A stretch of DNA of 64,000 bases from Pteria penguin (taxonomy: Eukaryota > Mollusca > Bivalvia > Pterioida > Pteriidae). Positions within the stretch are counted from its first letter, which is position 1. Each line of letters begins with the position of its first letter. Made by a program: the position numbers and the translations under genes. The stretch covers positions 55,051,501-55,115,500 of the forward strand of contig CM068587.1 of assembly GCA_035048485.1 (NCBI GenBank), written 5' to 3'. The notes beneath the pieces are model-generated. The model was not told the origin of the DNA. It did no database searches and saw nothing but the letters and a program-made list of their open reading frames with translations. This document shows, piece by piece, positions 1 through 22,800 of the stretch.

Positions 1-150
1 TTATGAACCACTCTCAATGATTTGTTAGGATCAGTTAAGATATATCTATAGATATCTAACTCTCGTCAATCACTGTTTCATGTTATACCTTTTTGCTTTT
101 ATAAACACTGATGCAGACACCATTTTCAAACAACTTTCGTAGATAGGAAA

Positions 151-158
151 TGACGTCA
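151..158. promoter_or_regulatory. CRE-like palindrome upstream of PSMC4
   Basis: A perfect TGACGTCA palindrome lies 24 bp before the Rpt3 start codon, so it is in the 5' UTR or core promoter. This is the consensus for CREB/ATF bZIP factors. Use as a regulatory site is inferred from position only; no TATA box is evident here. Confidence 0.4.
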
Positions 159-181
159 CGCTGCAAATACAGTAGAGAAAA

Positions 182-10551
<10,370 letters not shown>

Positions 10552-10631
10552 AAAATTGAACTTTGTAGACAACACTGTGAAATTATGTCATTTTTCATAT
10601 CATGCAGAATTGTTCATTTGCATTTAGAGGT

Positions 10632-10637
10632 AATAAA
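10632..10637 (+). terminator. PSMC4 polyadenylation signal
   Basis: AATAAA lies 81 bp after the Rpt3 stop codon in AT-rich sequence. It is the first canonical hexamer downstream and would give a short 3' UTR. Confidence 0.6.
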
Positions 10638-10981
10638 TTATGTACACAAGTGTATCTGTGATGCTTTATTCATCTTTGAGGTGATAGTACTTTTATTTAG
10701 TATATGTCTGTCTTACATGCGTAGTAATTCACTTGTCCATCACTCTGTGTGTTAATCTATCCAGATAAATATTTCCTGATAATTAAAGAGAAATGATTAA
10801 AGTAAATGTTTCCACCTGTGGCAACCAACTTTCTAACGATGATCCACAAGCTAATTAAGATTTTTGGCTGGATTTTGCAAAGTGATTCCAGTCTATAGAT
10901 TGGTGATGTCCGTCCATCTGTCTGTCTGTAAACGTTTTGGTCAAGTTTTTGGTTGACTCAAAATCTAAGCAACTAAAAGGA

Positions 10982-11253
10982 GTATATTGATTGATTGATT
11001 TTTGTTTTACGTCGTACCACGAATACTTCACGTATATGGTAACGGCATCTGCCTGATGCGGGGCATACAAATTTTGACCTTGCAACGGACCCACCCGAAG
11101 CAGTGAGGGATCTTTAACGTGCCATGCATCCTACGTCACGGGGCCTCTGTTTTTACTGTCTCATCCGAAAGACATGACACCTGCATGACCAGAGCGGGAC
11201 TCGAACCCCTGCCTCCTGATCAGGAGTCCGACGCGATACCACTGGGCCACGAC
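10982..11253 (-). mobile_element. tRNA-derived SINE, main family, nested in another repeat
   Basis: A reverse-strand copy: the tail (ATTGATTGATTTTTGTTTTA) is at the left and the tRNA-like head at the right, with GGGACTCGAACCCC as B-box complement and CCACTGGGCCACGA as A-box complement. The surrounding TTGACCTAGTGACCTTGGAC repeat appears split by it. Confidence 0.85.
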
Positions 11254-12571
11254 TTTTGACCTAGTGACCTTGGACTTTGACCTACTTTTAAAAATCTTTA
11301 ATTTTGGTTGTATCTAAAAATTCTTTTGAATCAATAGGGGTAGGCCTTCAATACATCACACAGGACCTTGACCTACTTTGGAATTTGCTATGCAATCTGG
11401 CCATGCTGTCTTTAGCAGTTTTTTGTTCTACATTTACTTTATAGTTTATACCAGAATTATGGCCCCTGAAAGTAGTGGAAATGTTGAATTGGACCAAACT
11501 CTGGTGAAAGCTATTTGGCAGGTCTGCCAGTATACCAAATTCATGGTGATTTTATCACTACTCTGGTTTCATTAACCACAGAGCATGACTGCCACCTTAT
11601 GGTTAAAATATACCTGGTGATGAATTCAGTAAAAAATCATTGTATAGGAGTGGCGACTTGTGCTGCTGTAGAAAGCAACTCTGGAGTAATCCTTGGGAGG
11701 CTAGGATGAAACTTAGTTTCAGGTTCCTGGTTTTGTTTTACATGGGCAAATGTCCAAGTCTTAACTATCATCACTAGCAAATACTATACCTTGAATGTAA
11801 ATGTGGGTGGGTAGAGTTGTACTGGAATGGGTTTGGTCTGTCTGTAGACATACAAGTTTTCAGCACTTTTTCCAGACGTCTTTTGAGATGGTTGACCTAA
11901 ACTCGGAACACATCTTCATCACCAACATTCACACACCAAATTTGAATTATGTTCCATTTTGACCTACTTTGCCAGAGTTAAGTCTCTTTATCTTCAAAAA
12001 TGTTGCCTACAAAGGATATGAGTCCTGCTTTGCAGACAGTTTTAGTTGAATTGATTGAATGGTTCTGTCAGCTTATACCATATGTAAACCATGGCATGAA
12101 TGAAGTACAGTCATGGTGTGAAGCCCCATACAGTATAGGTGATGTTACAAGCATATTGTAGAAAAAATGCATGTCCAAATCGGTTCACGGACCATCAGGG
12201 ACTGGAACTGACTTCCATCAGCATCCTGTGAGGACTACCGGACAGCAAGGGGCAACGTACCATCTGCTCACTTCATCTTAGGGTGAGATTCGAGGATTTT
12301 AACTGTATCACATTGTCCTGTGAGGCTTTTACCTTGACTGCCACATGAAGTATAGTGCTCAGCTTTTGAGTACACTTCGTATTGGAAGAAAAAGAAGATC
12401 TCAGATTTTGTGCTAGCATCTTACACAAAGAGCAGTAAATCTAAAAATAACCAACCATGGCAATGTCAAATTAAACCTGTAAATTCAAACATCAATGTTC
12501 AATAAAAGTTTCCTTTGGACATCTTGAAAAGTAATTGAATCTTTTCGTTAAGCACAGTTTTTACCCTTAAG

Positions 12572-12697
12572 GATGGTATTTGAGGTAAAACAATTATGAC
12601 ATCATCAATTTCCTCATTTGTGGACTATTATTTCCCAGAGGTTTAGATGGGGATTTTGATGACGTCATACCTGGTAATTGTTTTATGTCAGATACCG
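12572..12697. repeat. Fold-back (inverted repeat) element
   Basis: The left arm GGTATTTGAGGTAAAACAAT, followed by TATGACATCATC, pairs with the right arm GATGACGTCATACCTGGTAA, followed by TTGTTTTATGTCAGATACC. The arms are imperfect, ~35 bp each, around a ~55-bp loop. It looks like a small MITE. Confidence 0.6.
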
Positions 12698-13929
12698 TGC
12701 CAAACGGGAAGTAACTCTGTGTAATGAAAAGACTGAATAAAGGAAAGTCACGAAAAGGGCAATAATTGTGTATAGATCAACCATGACAAAAGTTGAACTT
12801 GATCTGTAAACTGACCTGAAAGACGGATCGAATTGAGACCCCTAGTTTTACAGTCAGGATTCATTACTTTGTAATTCTGGTCTCGGTCAGAAGAGCTGTA
12901 TCCTGGAACATCAGTTTTTAAATTTAGATATTGCATAAGATCTTCTACGTACTACCTCAAACAGCATACTTGATGGCATACAAGATTTTATCACATGATA
13001 TGAAAGTTTTTTTGGATTATATGACATATCAGCAAGCCTTATGTGACATGTCATATAGGATGTTTTCTATCACATCACAAGTATTGTTATATAACAATGA
13101 CCCAACATGAAAGTATTGTGAAATCTTAAAGCAACCTGATTTCATAAAATCTAAAAGAAAAAATACTTTTTCACTTTTTATACCTAATAAAATGTGATAA
13201 AAGGAGTCCCAAATGCATTTTTATTTCGTAAGACGTTTTATGAAAGTTGCTGTGTGTTTTATATTGATGAGGTAGGGAACGTTCAAACACTCAAGTCGTT
13301 TCATAAAGCATATTGTGAAATAAAAATTCACTAAAATCAAGACTGACTGAAAAAAAAAAAAAACAAATCAACAAGTTTAGTACAGGTTTATAGAGTGTAA
13401 ACAACAAATATATAAAAAGTTTGATTTACCAAGAACATATATATCAAAAATAAAGTATCACAGTGTCAAAAAGTAAGAAACAGAAATAAGTTAAGAAAAT
13501 ATGTAAATTATATACATGTATCTATTATAAATGTACATCGTGAAAAATGGACGGAGTATGACGACTTTCATTGATTTCTATCAACTATTCACAAATGCTA
13601 ATTTCATGTAAACAAGTTATTAAATATAGAAACTTTATTTAAACAAGAGGCCCAAGTGGACCTATATCGCTCACCTGAGTACCTAGATGATCAGTCATGC
13701 AGGAAGGAAGTATTCACTTATTTTTGCATTACATAAATGTTGAAAATATGTCAAATTTTATTTCAGACCAGAATAAAAAACAACACTTTTTGCACATCTA
13801 TTCAGGTGATCTTGATATTAAGCATTTGCTTTGTCTCTGCAAGATGTGATTCAGGGCAACAAGTTAGTCATTTTCTTTAGGTGGGGCCTTTTGTTGAGTG
13901 ATTTACTCATCTATAAAATATATTGGCAA

Positions 13930-14115
13930 CATATATGACGTCATAACAACCATTACCAGGTAGGCATGAGCATTGCCAGAAACATCAACATAAATGATGT
14001 CATAACAATTACTACCATGACGTGGGCATGAGCATTGCCAGAAATGATGTCATAAAAACTACTACCATGTGGGCATGAGCACTGACATTGATGATGCCAT
14101 AACAACCATTACTAT
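13930..14115. repeat. ~60-bp tandem repeat with TGACGTCA-like motifs
   Basis: About three degenerate units share ATGATGTCATAACAA, ACTACCATG and GGGCATGAGCATTGCCAGAA. It abuts the SINE that starts at 14142. Confidence 0.6.
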
Positions 14116-14141
14116 TGTTGGCAAAAGCACCAACAAAAACA

Positions 14142-14413
14142 AGCCGGTGTGGCCTAGTGGATAAGGTGCTCGGCTCGTGATCGAGAGGTCGCGGGTTCGA
14201 CTCCCGCCCGGGGCACACCGGTGTTCTGTCTTTCGGATGAGACAGTAAAAACCGAGGTCCCGTGTCACGGTAGGCGTGGCACGTAAAAGATCCCTCACTG
14301 CTTCGGGTGGGTCCGTTGCAAAGGTCTAAATTTGTATGCAATGCATCAGACAGATGCCGTCACCATATACGTGAAATAATCGTGGAGTGACGTAAAACAA
14401 TAATCAAACACAC
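14142..14413 (+). mobile_element. tRNA-derived SINE, main family, well preserved
   Basis: It has a clear A box (GGCCTAGTGGATAAGGTGCT) and B box (GGTTCGACTCCC), the core TTTCGGATGAGACAGTAAAA, and CACGTAAAAGATCCCTCACT. It ends with GTGGAGTGACGTAAAACAAT plus a CAAACA-rich tail. It is a good reference copy for the family. Two open frames on the opposite strand are by-products. Confidence 0.9.
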
Positions 14414-15047
14414 AAACAAACCAACAAAAACACATTTGCTAATTCCATATTCCTGCAAGCGAGATGGAAAGATGAATGGACGGATCAAATGCTGTATTAT
14501 TCACCTTTACTGAGGCAGAAAATACACAGTTGGTTATACATGTAGTAAAGAATGTTTTGGTGGCACCTAAGAAAATTAAATCTCAAAAGAATTATGATGC
14601 ACCTAAGCTTGTACTTTTTTACTGAACCACTTTGCCCTACATAAATCTATATAATATTTTGATAAATATATCTATGTAAGAATTATCGGTCGTATGAGAA
14701 GATGAATGGACCAAATGCTATATGGATCACCAAAGTCTATAAAAGAATTTCACAAATCAATCTCTGTAAGAATAATCCATCTTATAAGAAAGACATTATA
14801 GCTTAATATTAAACATACATAAACATACGGGGCTTTTTTGCGGTAAAATTTTACAAGCATTCAGATGAGGTTGAATACTGCTATCACTATTTTTCTAAGC
14901 TGCATAACCACGTGTAATCCCCTACAAGGAAGCAAAAACACTGTCCGGAGATGACTGTGTCAAGGTCACATGACATGTGTATATAGAGATGTATACATTG
15001 CATGTCTTACATAAACCTGAGTATGCAATAACTAATATACATTCATT

Positions 15048-15300
15048 CAATATACAATGGCAAATGTATACATAATGATAAATGTATACATGCTAATAAA
15101 TACATAAAGTAAATAAATATACAATGATAAATATACGTACCACATTCATCAATGTGCAATGATAAATGTATACATGCTAATAAATACATAAAATAAATAA
15201 TTATACAATGATAAATATACCGTATAATACGTACCACATTCATCAATGTACAATGATAAATGTATACATAATGATAAATACATAAAATAATTAAGATATG
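15048..15300. repeat. AT-rich ~100-bp tandem repeat
   Basis: About two and a half units contain AATGATAAATGTATACATGC, TAATAAATACATAAA and ACGTACCACATTCATCAATG. The minus-strand frame rich in Tyr/His/Leu/Ile is a translation of this repeat. Confidence 0.7.
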
Positions 15301-15768
15301 ATGACAAATATAGAGGGGTGATTCCAGGTAATATGGTCTTATTGATGATAGATTCACTTTTCGCCTACCGGTACGTACATTATAGGATTATAATCGTCTA
15401 CCTCTATGCTGTGACTTTTACAGAAAATATAAATATAGCACGGTAATCTTCAAAAATGTCATAAAACAACTCAAGAGGTTTTCCTAGATTGAGAATTAAA
15501 CCTCAAGTAAAGCAAGCACTTTGTGACTAATGTATATTATATCTGGAATATTTCCTTATTAGGACTGAGTTTTAGAAATACTGTAATCAAAACTTAAAGA
15601 CTGTAAGCCACTACCATAGATTTGACAGCTAACTTATTTGTTTCCTGACAAGTCCACAAGATTTATAACATTGCATTATAAATTGTTTACCTGTCATTTA
15701 ACCTATACAATAATGTCATCAGCTCTTGAGATTCAGCTCACATTTCATCATGTTCCACATCTAAACAC

Positions 15769-15969
15769 GAGTAGGGTAATTAGGGCTTCAGACGGGGGTA
15801 ACTATGTGACTGGTAGAGTGTATATACCATATACAAACAATGAGTACAGTAATTAGGGCTTCAGATGGGGGTGTATGACTGGTACAGTGTATATACCATA
15901 TACACACAAGTACGGTAATTAGGGCTTCAGATGGGTGTATAGGACTGGTACAGTATATATACCATATAC
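15769..15969. repeat. ~70-bp tandem triplication
   Basis: Three units share GTAATTAGGGCTTCAGA, GGGGGT, ACTGGTA and GTGTATATACCATATAC, with small indels. Confidence 0.75.
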
Positions 15970-16406
15970 CCATATGTGCTGCTTAAAGATAATATTATGG
16001 TATGTTGTGGGATCAAGAATGAATAAATTAGTATGTTTTGGAATTTTTCATGACAGCTTATAGGTCCATTCAACTGACATTTCAAATCAAAAACTGGTGT
16101 AATTTTCTAAGTTTTGATCTCTATAATATTCATGGGTTAGAAATCTTTTGAAAATTTAAATCAAGATGTAGTTTAAAAATAATTTCCTCCAGCAAAAAGC
16201 CATTAAATTGTAAAAAAATGAAATGGCCCAATTTATGTACCCAAAGTTGTAATAGTCTGTTCATTACAACTCTAATCAATATTTCTCAAAATCACTATTG
16301 CATTGATTATTCTTTCCCTACTTCATCCAAGGGTCTGTTTCCAAGGGTATGTTTCCAAGAATACTCCGCTAAACGTCTGTGGTACTATATAAAGAAAGAA
16401 CTGTTT

Positions 16407-16886
16407 CTAGAGAATGCTACAAGATTTTGATCTTTTCTCTGTTTGACCTTGATTTGGTTTATCTACTTCACTTGAAGTATGCTCTTCAGTTGATTTGTTA
16501 TTATTTTGATATGATGCAATCACTTTTTCTGTTCCTTCTGTTTCAGATTTAAAATGCATTACTTTCACTTTGTCTTCTGACTTTTGATTTGATGCGATCA
16601 CTTTTTCTGTCTCTTTGATTCCAGTTGCTGAGGTCATAACCTTCTCTTTGTTCTCTAGATTGTCGTTTGATGCATTCTTTTTCTTGGCTTCATTTTCTCC
16701 AGTTTCAGAAGTATTTAATTTCTTTTTATCTTCTGGCTTTTGATTTGATGAATTAGCCTTCTCTACTTCTTTTGTTCCACTTTCAGAAGGTGTTACTTTC
16801 TCTTCCTTTGGCTGGCTAACATTCTCTTCCCTTGGTTTGCCAGGAGTTGATGCAGCTTTGTCTTTGTTATTTTGTCCAGCTAAACA
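16407..16886 (-). CDS. Lys/Glu-rich repeat tail and C-terminal CaaX box
   Basis: The last exon (159 codons) encodes a low-complexity hydrophilic tail with about four degenerate ~26-residue repeats (for example ATGIKETEKVIASNQKSEDK). It ends in the polybasic segment EKRSKS, then CSIL and a stop. A terminal C-a-a-Leu is the recognition pattern for geranylgeranyltransferase I, and an upstream basic patch commonly helps membrane binding. Prenylation is predicted, not shown. Confidence 0.75.
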   Translation of the reverse strand, partial: CLAGQNNKDKAASTPGKPREENVSQPKEEKVTPSESGTKEVEKANSSNQKPEDKKKLNTSETGENEAKKKNASNDNLENKEKVMTSATGIKETEKVIASNQKSEDKVKVMHFKSETEGTEKVIASYQNNNKSTEEHTSSEVDKPNQGQTEKRSKSCSIL

Positions 16887-19800
16887 CTGTAATACATTAA
16901 ATTACATATCAAAGCTTCTCACAGGGGGGGGGGAGCTTTCATTATGATTATTGATATCCAATAGATGATGTTCTTCAAAGAAAATTGTATCATGACACAA
17001 AGAACGATTAACTCAGCATTCACAATATTTCGGTCTCCTGACGTTCTTCCGGTGAATTTTATTTTTCTTATATCAGTTATGATACATGATGGATTTCACA
17101 TTACTTACCCTACTAATTCCAATAAAATTCACCGAAGAAGGTCAGGAAACCGAAATATTGTGAATGCTGAGTTTATTGTTCTTTGTTTTAAGTCACTTCC
17201 CTTTGGAGGACTTTTAAGATGTATCATGAAATGTTACATATATAGTCAAACCTCTTTAAATGATCACCTGTATTAAGCAGTTACCTGTCTCTAACAACCA
17301 CCTGCCTCTATACTAATTATCTATACAACATCAATCTGAATAAAGAGGCCTCTTGCCTTAAGTGACCACTTTTCCACTTTCCCTTTGGTGGTCCCTTGGT
17401 TTGATTAAAATGTATGCGAAAATATTATAATAAACTAGTGTTTGAAGGAACATATGTGCTGCTTGCTGACTCCTATTAGACAGAAAGATGTACAGACTGA
17501 GGGACGGACAGAGGGACATACAGATGTACAGACTGAGGGACATACAGATGTACAGACCGAAGGACAGACAGAGGGACAGACATATGTACAGACAGAGGGA
17601 CATACAGATGTACATACAGATGCAAAGACATATGTACAGACTGAGTGACAGAAGACATACAGATGTACAGACTGAAGGACAGAGAGAGGGACAGACTGAG
17701 TGACAGACAGAGGAAAATACAGAGGGACAGAGGGACATACAGATGTACACAGAGGGACATACAGATGTATAGACTGAGGGACAGACAGAGGGACATACAG
17801 ATGTACAAAAAGGGACATACAGAGGTACAGGCAGATGTGCAGACTGAGGGACATACAGATGTGCAGACTGAGGGACATACAGATGTACAGACTGAGGGAC
17901 AGACAGATGTACAGACTGAGTGACATACAGAGGGACAGGCAGAGGGACAGACAGGGACATACAGATGTACAAACAGAGGGACAGGCAGATGTACAGACTG
18001 AGGGACAGACAGAAGGACATACAGATGTAGAGACTGAGGGACAGAGGGACAGACAGATGTACAGACTGCGGGACATACAGAGGGACATACAGATGTACAA
18101 AAAGAGGGACAGACAACTTGGATAGACAGACAAATAGACAGACAGGTGAACAGACAGAAAAACAGACAGGTGGATGGATAGACCGACAAATGGATGGACT
18201 GAAAAGGTGATGCCAGACAAGAGGATGCCAGTCAAAGTGATCTTCATATGTCAAGATGCTTTAAGGGCGACACACCGACAGAAATTCCTGAAAGTGCATC
18301 ACACCTTCCATATTTATACTGCATGACGTAAAGACCACAAAGACTGTCTGGTGTTGTTTAGAATAAAACTTTAGCAAGATCTGATACAATTCCAAGCTGT
18401 TATGTCCCAAGCTTACGTCTTCTGCATACAAAATACATTTTGCTTGTATCTATGTAAAGTATGTACATGTTTCTAACTTTTGCTTGTATGAATGACGGAT
18501 GATTCTGTTTTGCCGCGGTCTCTGTACAAACATGCAATAACTTTGAACATAAAGCCATACTGACTCCTAATGATTGGAATTTCCCTATGGAAAGACCAAA
18601 ATAATGATGTATCAGCTATTTTTTGTGTCCTATTCAATGACTTAATTTATCCAGCTATAAGTATATATCAACTTCATCTTGAATGTTACCTAATAATCGT
18701 GATGGCCTGGTGTCTCATGCAGGGAAGTCTGACATTCATCCACTCAGCACAAGAGGCACAGTATATGTTTTAAGTTTTATCAACAGCCTTCATGGCTAAA
18801 ATGAAACATGAACATGCCCAATGACAACAAGGTCCAAATAAGGCCAATTTTGAAATGTAGGTCAAAAATCACCATCAAGGTCACGAGGTCAATGACCTTG
18901 ATGTAATTTTAAAAGGGCTTTATTCGTGAAGTATGCATGCCAAATATGAAGTCTCTATGTTTCACAATTGAAAAATTAAATGTTAAAGTTGACAACAGAC
19001 AACAAACAAACAAACAGACAGACAGGTCAAAAACAATATGCCCTTGATCTATCCATCTGGGGGCATAAAAAGGATTAAAGGTATACAAAGTATTCTGGCT
19101 TATGGTATATAGCAGAAAGCACTTCGTTGAAAGAGACTCAAGAGCTTAGCGGCTCAAATTATTTATAGGAATGAACCATTCATTATTATAGGAGAGAGAG
19201 TGTAGTGTGGGTGATCATACCTCACTCAGTGGTACTTCAGAATTTGCCAGCTTTGCTTGTTCCGAGTCTGTCGCTATTCGTGACCATATCATACTTTCTA
19301 TAATTCTTCCGTTACGAGGCTTGCTATCACTGAAAAAAAAAGTGCCAGATTCAGTCTGTTTAGTGAAAGTTGGCAAATGTAAACGGATTGTCTATTTAGT
19401 ATCGAATATTAGACTTTAAATGTCATTTACGTATATTGTTGAGATTGACACTGCTCAGTCAGTAACAATGCAGACTAGGGGTCAAAAGGTCATGGTTTCA
19501 ATTTCAATGTGTTAAATTTATGAAACAAAACTTTTCCTTCTCTCTTGACTGAATTAATGCATCGTAATATATTGGTTGATTCTATCAAAAGTTTGGTCCA
19601 TTGCAACATATATTTTTTTTTAACATTTGCCAGCAATATTTAGATGTTGAATGTACGGTATTGATTGAGTATATGATTTGCATGAATGAACAAAACCGAC
19701 CTTGACATTCCTTCCACAATATCATCTGCTAGCTTGGTAATTGCTGCATATTCCGTGGGCTCATAAGAAAACCCTCCTTCAAAACCTGCCCTACTGGAAA

Positions 19801-22800
19801 CTATTATTTTTCGAGATGGATTTAAGCCCTTCTTTAAGAAATCATTCCAGATCGGGTCTGTTAACGACACGTCACAATGCAGTAAATGGACAAATATAGG
19901 ACTGGGATTCAGATCTGACGTTTGACATACATACAACACACGTCTGCTCATGTCAGAACGTTGCTTGATTATGGACATGTGTAGTTCCTCGATGTGTGCA
20001 GAAGATTCCATGTAATCTTTGGACAAAAGCAAAACCACTATATCTGCTTCATCTAGTTTGGCTAACTCCTTCGGGGTCTCATTTGTCAGGAGAGTCAACT
20101 TAGCCTCAGGTACTTGCTTTATTATCAAGTTTCCGATAGAAATAGCCCAGTGGACTTTATCGCGAGACACACTGATGACCACTTCTGTGTCCTTGGCTTT
20201 TTTGGACACCGTTATTGGGGAGTTTCTTGTAAGTGCATGGTCTCTATTAATATGATATTCCTTCAGGAGTTCTGCACCTCTTTCTGCTGCACAGACACTG
20301 AAGTCATATGGTTTCTGTATTGAAAAATTATCATTAAGAATGAAACATAATGCAAGGTTTTCATATCTATTTTAAACATACTTCTGTCTTCCATACATAT
20401 GAATACATAAAATGTTAATGATTTTATAAAAAGTCATGGAATACAAAATTCTTACATAAAAGTAAAGTATATTATGTCATTGACACTCCCCCCCCCCACA
20501 CACACACACAAACACACACACACTTTTTGGAACAAAAAGAAATGTTACTTACCACATTACCATATATGGAAGTGCCATATTCAAGAAAACCCCTCCATAC
20601 TTTCAACTGACTTTAATCACTTCAGAAATGTTCGACATAAAATTTAAAGTTTTATATCCATATCCAATTCTTTTACTTTTAATATAACCATATTATTTCG
20701 TAATATCATTTAACAGACCTCTTTCTGTTAGTTGCAGAGCTGTAACATTGGACAGCAAATTGATTCATGTTCCCTCCAGATCTATCCCATCATGATGTAA
20801 CTTGACATCATTCACGTCCATTTGGAGCTATCCAATGTTACACAGCTCCGCAGTTAATGTATAATAATGTCACATAAAAATTATCAGCACAACTACAATT
20901 CTCGGAACTTTGAGTTTCAATTTCACTTTCACAGACCTATCTCCAAATTTTTCGGCAATTTTACTGTTTTAAGTAAACATTCCTATTTCGGAAAATGTAA
21001 CACCCCACAGTGTGTTTATTACAGAATATAGGGTATACCAATTCATAAAAAAAGATGTTAACTTCATTTGTATTGTAATAATTTCTTTTTTCACATCCGT
21101 TTCTTAGGCAACACAGTAAAATGTCATAGCTGCTACAAGTAGTTTTATAAAGTTTTTGACTGTATTAAGCACGTTGTCAATAATATTTCCCCATAAATGA
21201 GTTGTATACAAAGACAACTCGTTGACTTATATGGCTATTCTATTTGTTTTTCTTTGTCGATGACCACATAAGTAATGTAACAGGAAGAATATCAATATGG
21301 CTGCAATACTGTTTTAAGAAATAAATCTAACATTTTTCAATGGATGGAGGTTAAACCCCAGAGAAAGAAATGGAAACTGCATCCTTGTGCATAGTGCATG
21401 ATGCATAGTTTTCCATGCTTTTTTTTCAAGGTACAACTCCAACCAAGTAAAAAAAATTAGATTTATTCCTTATCACTTAATTTTTCTCTTATTTTTTTCA
21501 AACAAATTAACATTAAAAGTGAGTTTCTGTTAGGAACTATTTGTTTCAAACACAAGAATTTAATGGACAAAAGCATTGTGATTTGAAGTCATAAGGGAAA
21601 TTTTGTCTATGGAAGTACATGTATATCAAAAATTGCTAAATAGGCAAAAAGGAAAAATTTATTATGTGCCAGAAGTGAACATCTTTCACTTGTTTTGATA
21701 TTCAAAATATCACATTTCATCTACATTACGGCAGGTCATTTTATCACTATGTTAGATTACTGTGTGATTTATATTTTGTGAGTCCTTTGCTTCTATGTTC
21801 CACATTCATATCATAGACATATCATTGTATATATTTTACCAATGGTGACTGGGGAATAATAAGGTCCCTTTTTTTCCTCTTGACCCAGCTCCATGCAGCC
21901 ATTACAATTTGTGGAATAAGCTTTTCAAACTTGTCTCCCCTTCCATCCAGCATGGGGACCTTGGCATATATACCAGGCACACTTCCTATGTCCTCCACAC
22001 ATACTGGTAACAGGATCATTTTCTCGGACTGAAAAAAATAGATTTCAACATGGTGGTATATCAAGTAAAACGATTAAACCGGAAAAATGAAGGCTGTGGT
22101 GACTGTGGAAACTTGTTACAAACAACTGTGAGTGAAAAGTTTATGTTGTTGCTAGACACCACATCAAATTTCCTCTAAATGGTAGTATCAAGTGTCATGA
22201 TGAAAGCAACCATGTTACAATGTAGAAAGACAAAACCGCCCTCGGCAGGTGAGCTGGCAAATCTTTAGCTCCTCCCACTAAAAGGTTACAGTCACATCTG
22301 ACATTGTGATACAACCTGCAGTGAGGCCTGGTATTGGAAACCAAACACTCAGACTGTTACTGCCCTAACTGCCCCTCAATATGTGTGTATTTTCTTCCAA
22401 TGGATGTACTCTCTCATTATGTGCCCAACAAGCTATGTTTTGCCACACAAATGTATGAATGTGTTTCCACGGTGAAGTCAAAATCCAAACCTTCACATCA
22501 TAGCAAAAATTCAAGGTATTCAATAAAAAACTGACACCCCACAAAATACTACTGCTTTAAGTGACAAGTTTCCAGTCATATCGCTGGTTCTGCTTTCTTT
22601 TGACCTAGGAACTACTACAAAATTAATACGCTTCAATATTATTAAAAACCCCAAAATTACCACAAAATTTAGCTTGTCAGACATTAGGTCTCTTACGTCT
22701 GGTAAAATTTTAGAAAATGTCTATTGTATGTATACACTGGGACCAAGAGTGCTCATTAGCTCATATTACTTCCATTATAGTGGTAATAGAGCCTTACAAT

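Larger units (their letters stand above)
10640..16400. other. Intergenic region between convergent PSMC4 and macro-TIR genes
   Basis: No gene is supported. It contains a SINE nested in a GACCTTGACCTACTTT-type dispersed repeat (10.9-12 kb), a fold-back element (about 12572-12697), a ~60-bp tandem repeat (13.93-14.11 kb), a full SINE (14.14-14.41 kb), an AT-rich tandem repeat (15.05-15.30 kb) and a ~70-bp triplication (15.77-15.97 kb). The rest is AT-rich unique-looking sequence. Short open frames here are shadows of repeats. Confidence 0.7.

Noticed and set aside
14142..14215. Functional tRNA gene (also similar stretches at 697, 9137, 25630, 34890, 56330)
   Set aside because: A and B boxes are present, but the sequence continues into a shared SINE core and the acceptor stem does not fold. 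These are SINE heads.
17358..18254. Long Cys/Ser/Pro/Val-rich open frames (up to 298 codons) on the minus strand, and Asp/Arg/Gln-rich frames on the plus strand
   Set aside because: They are translations of a GACAGA/GACATACAGATG minisatellite in several frames at once, with no splice or start signal. They lie inside an intron of the macro-TIR gene.
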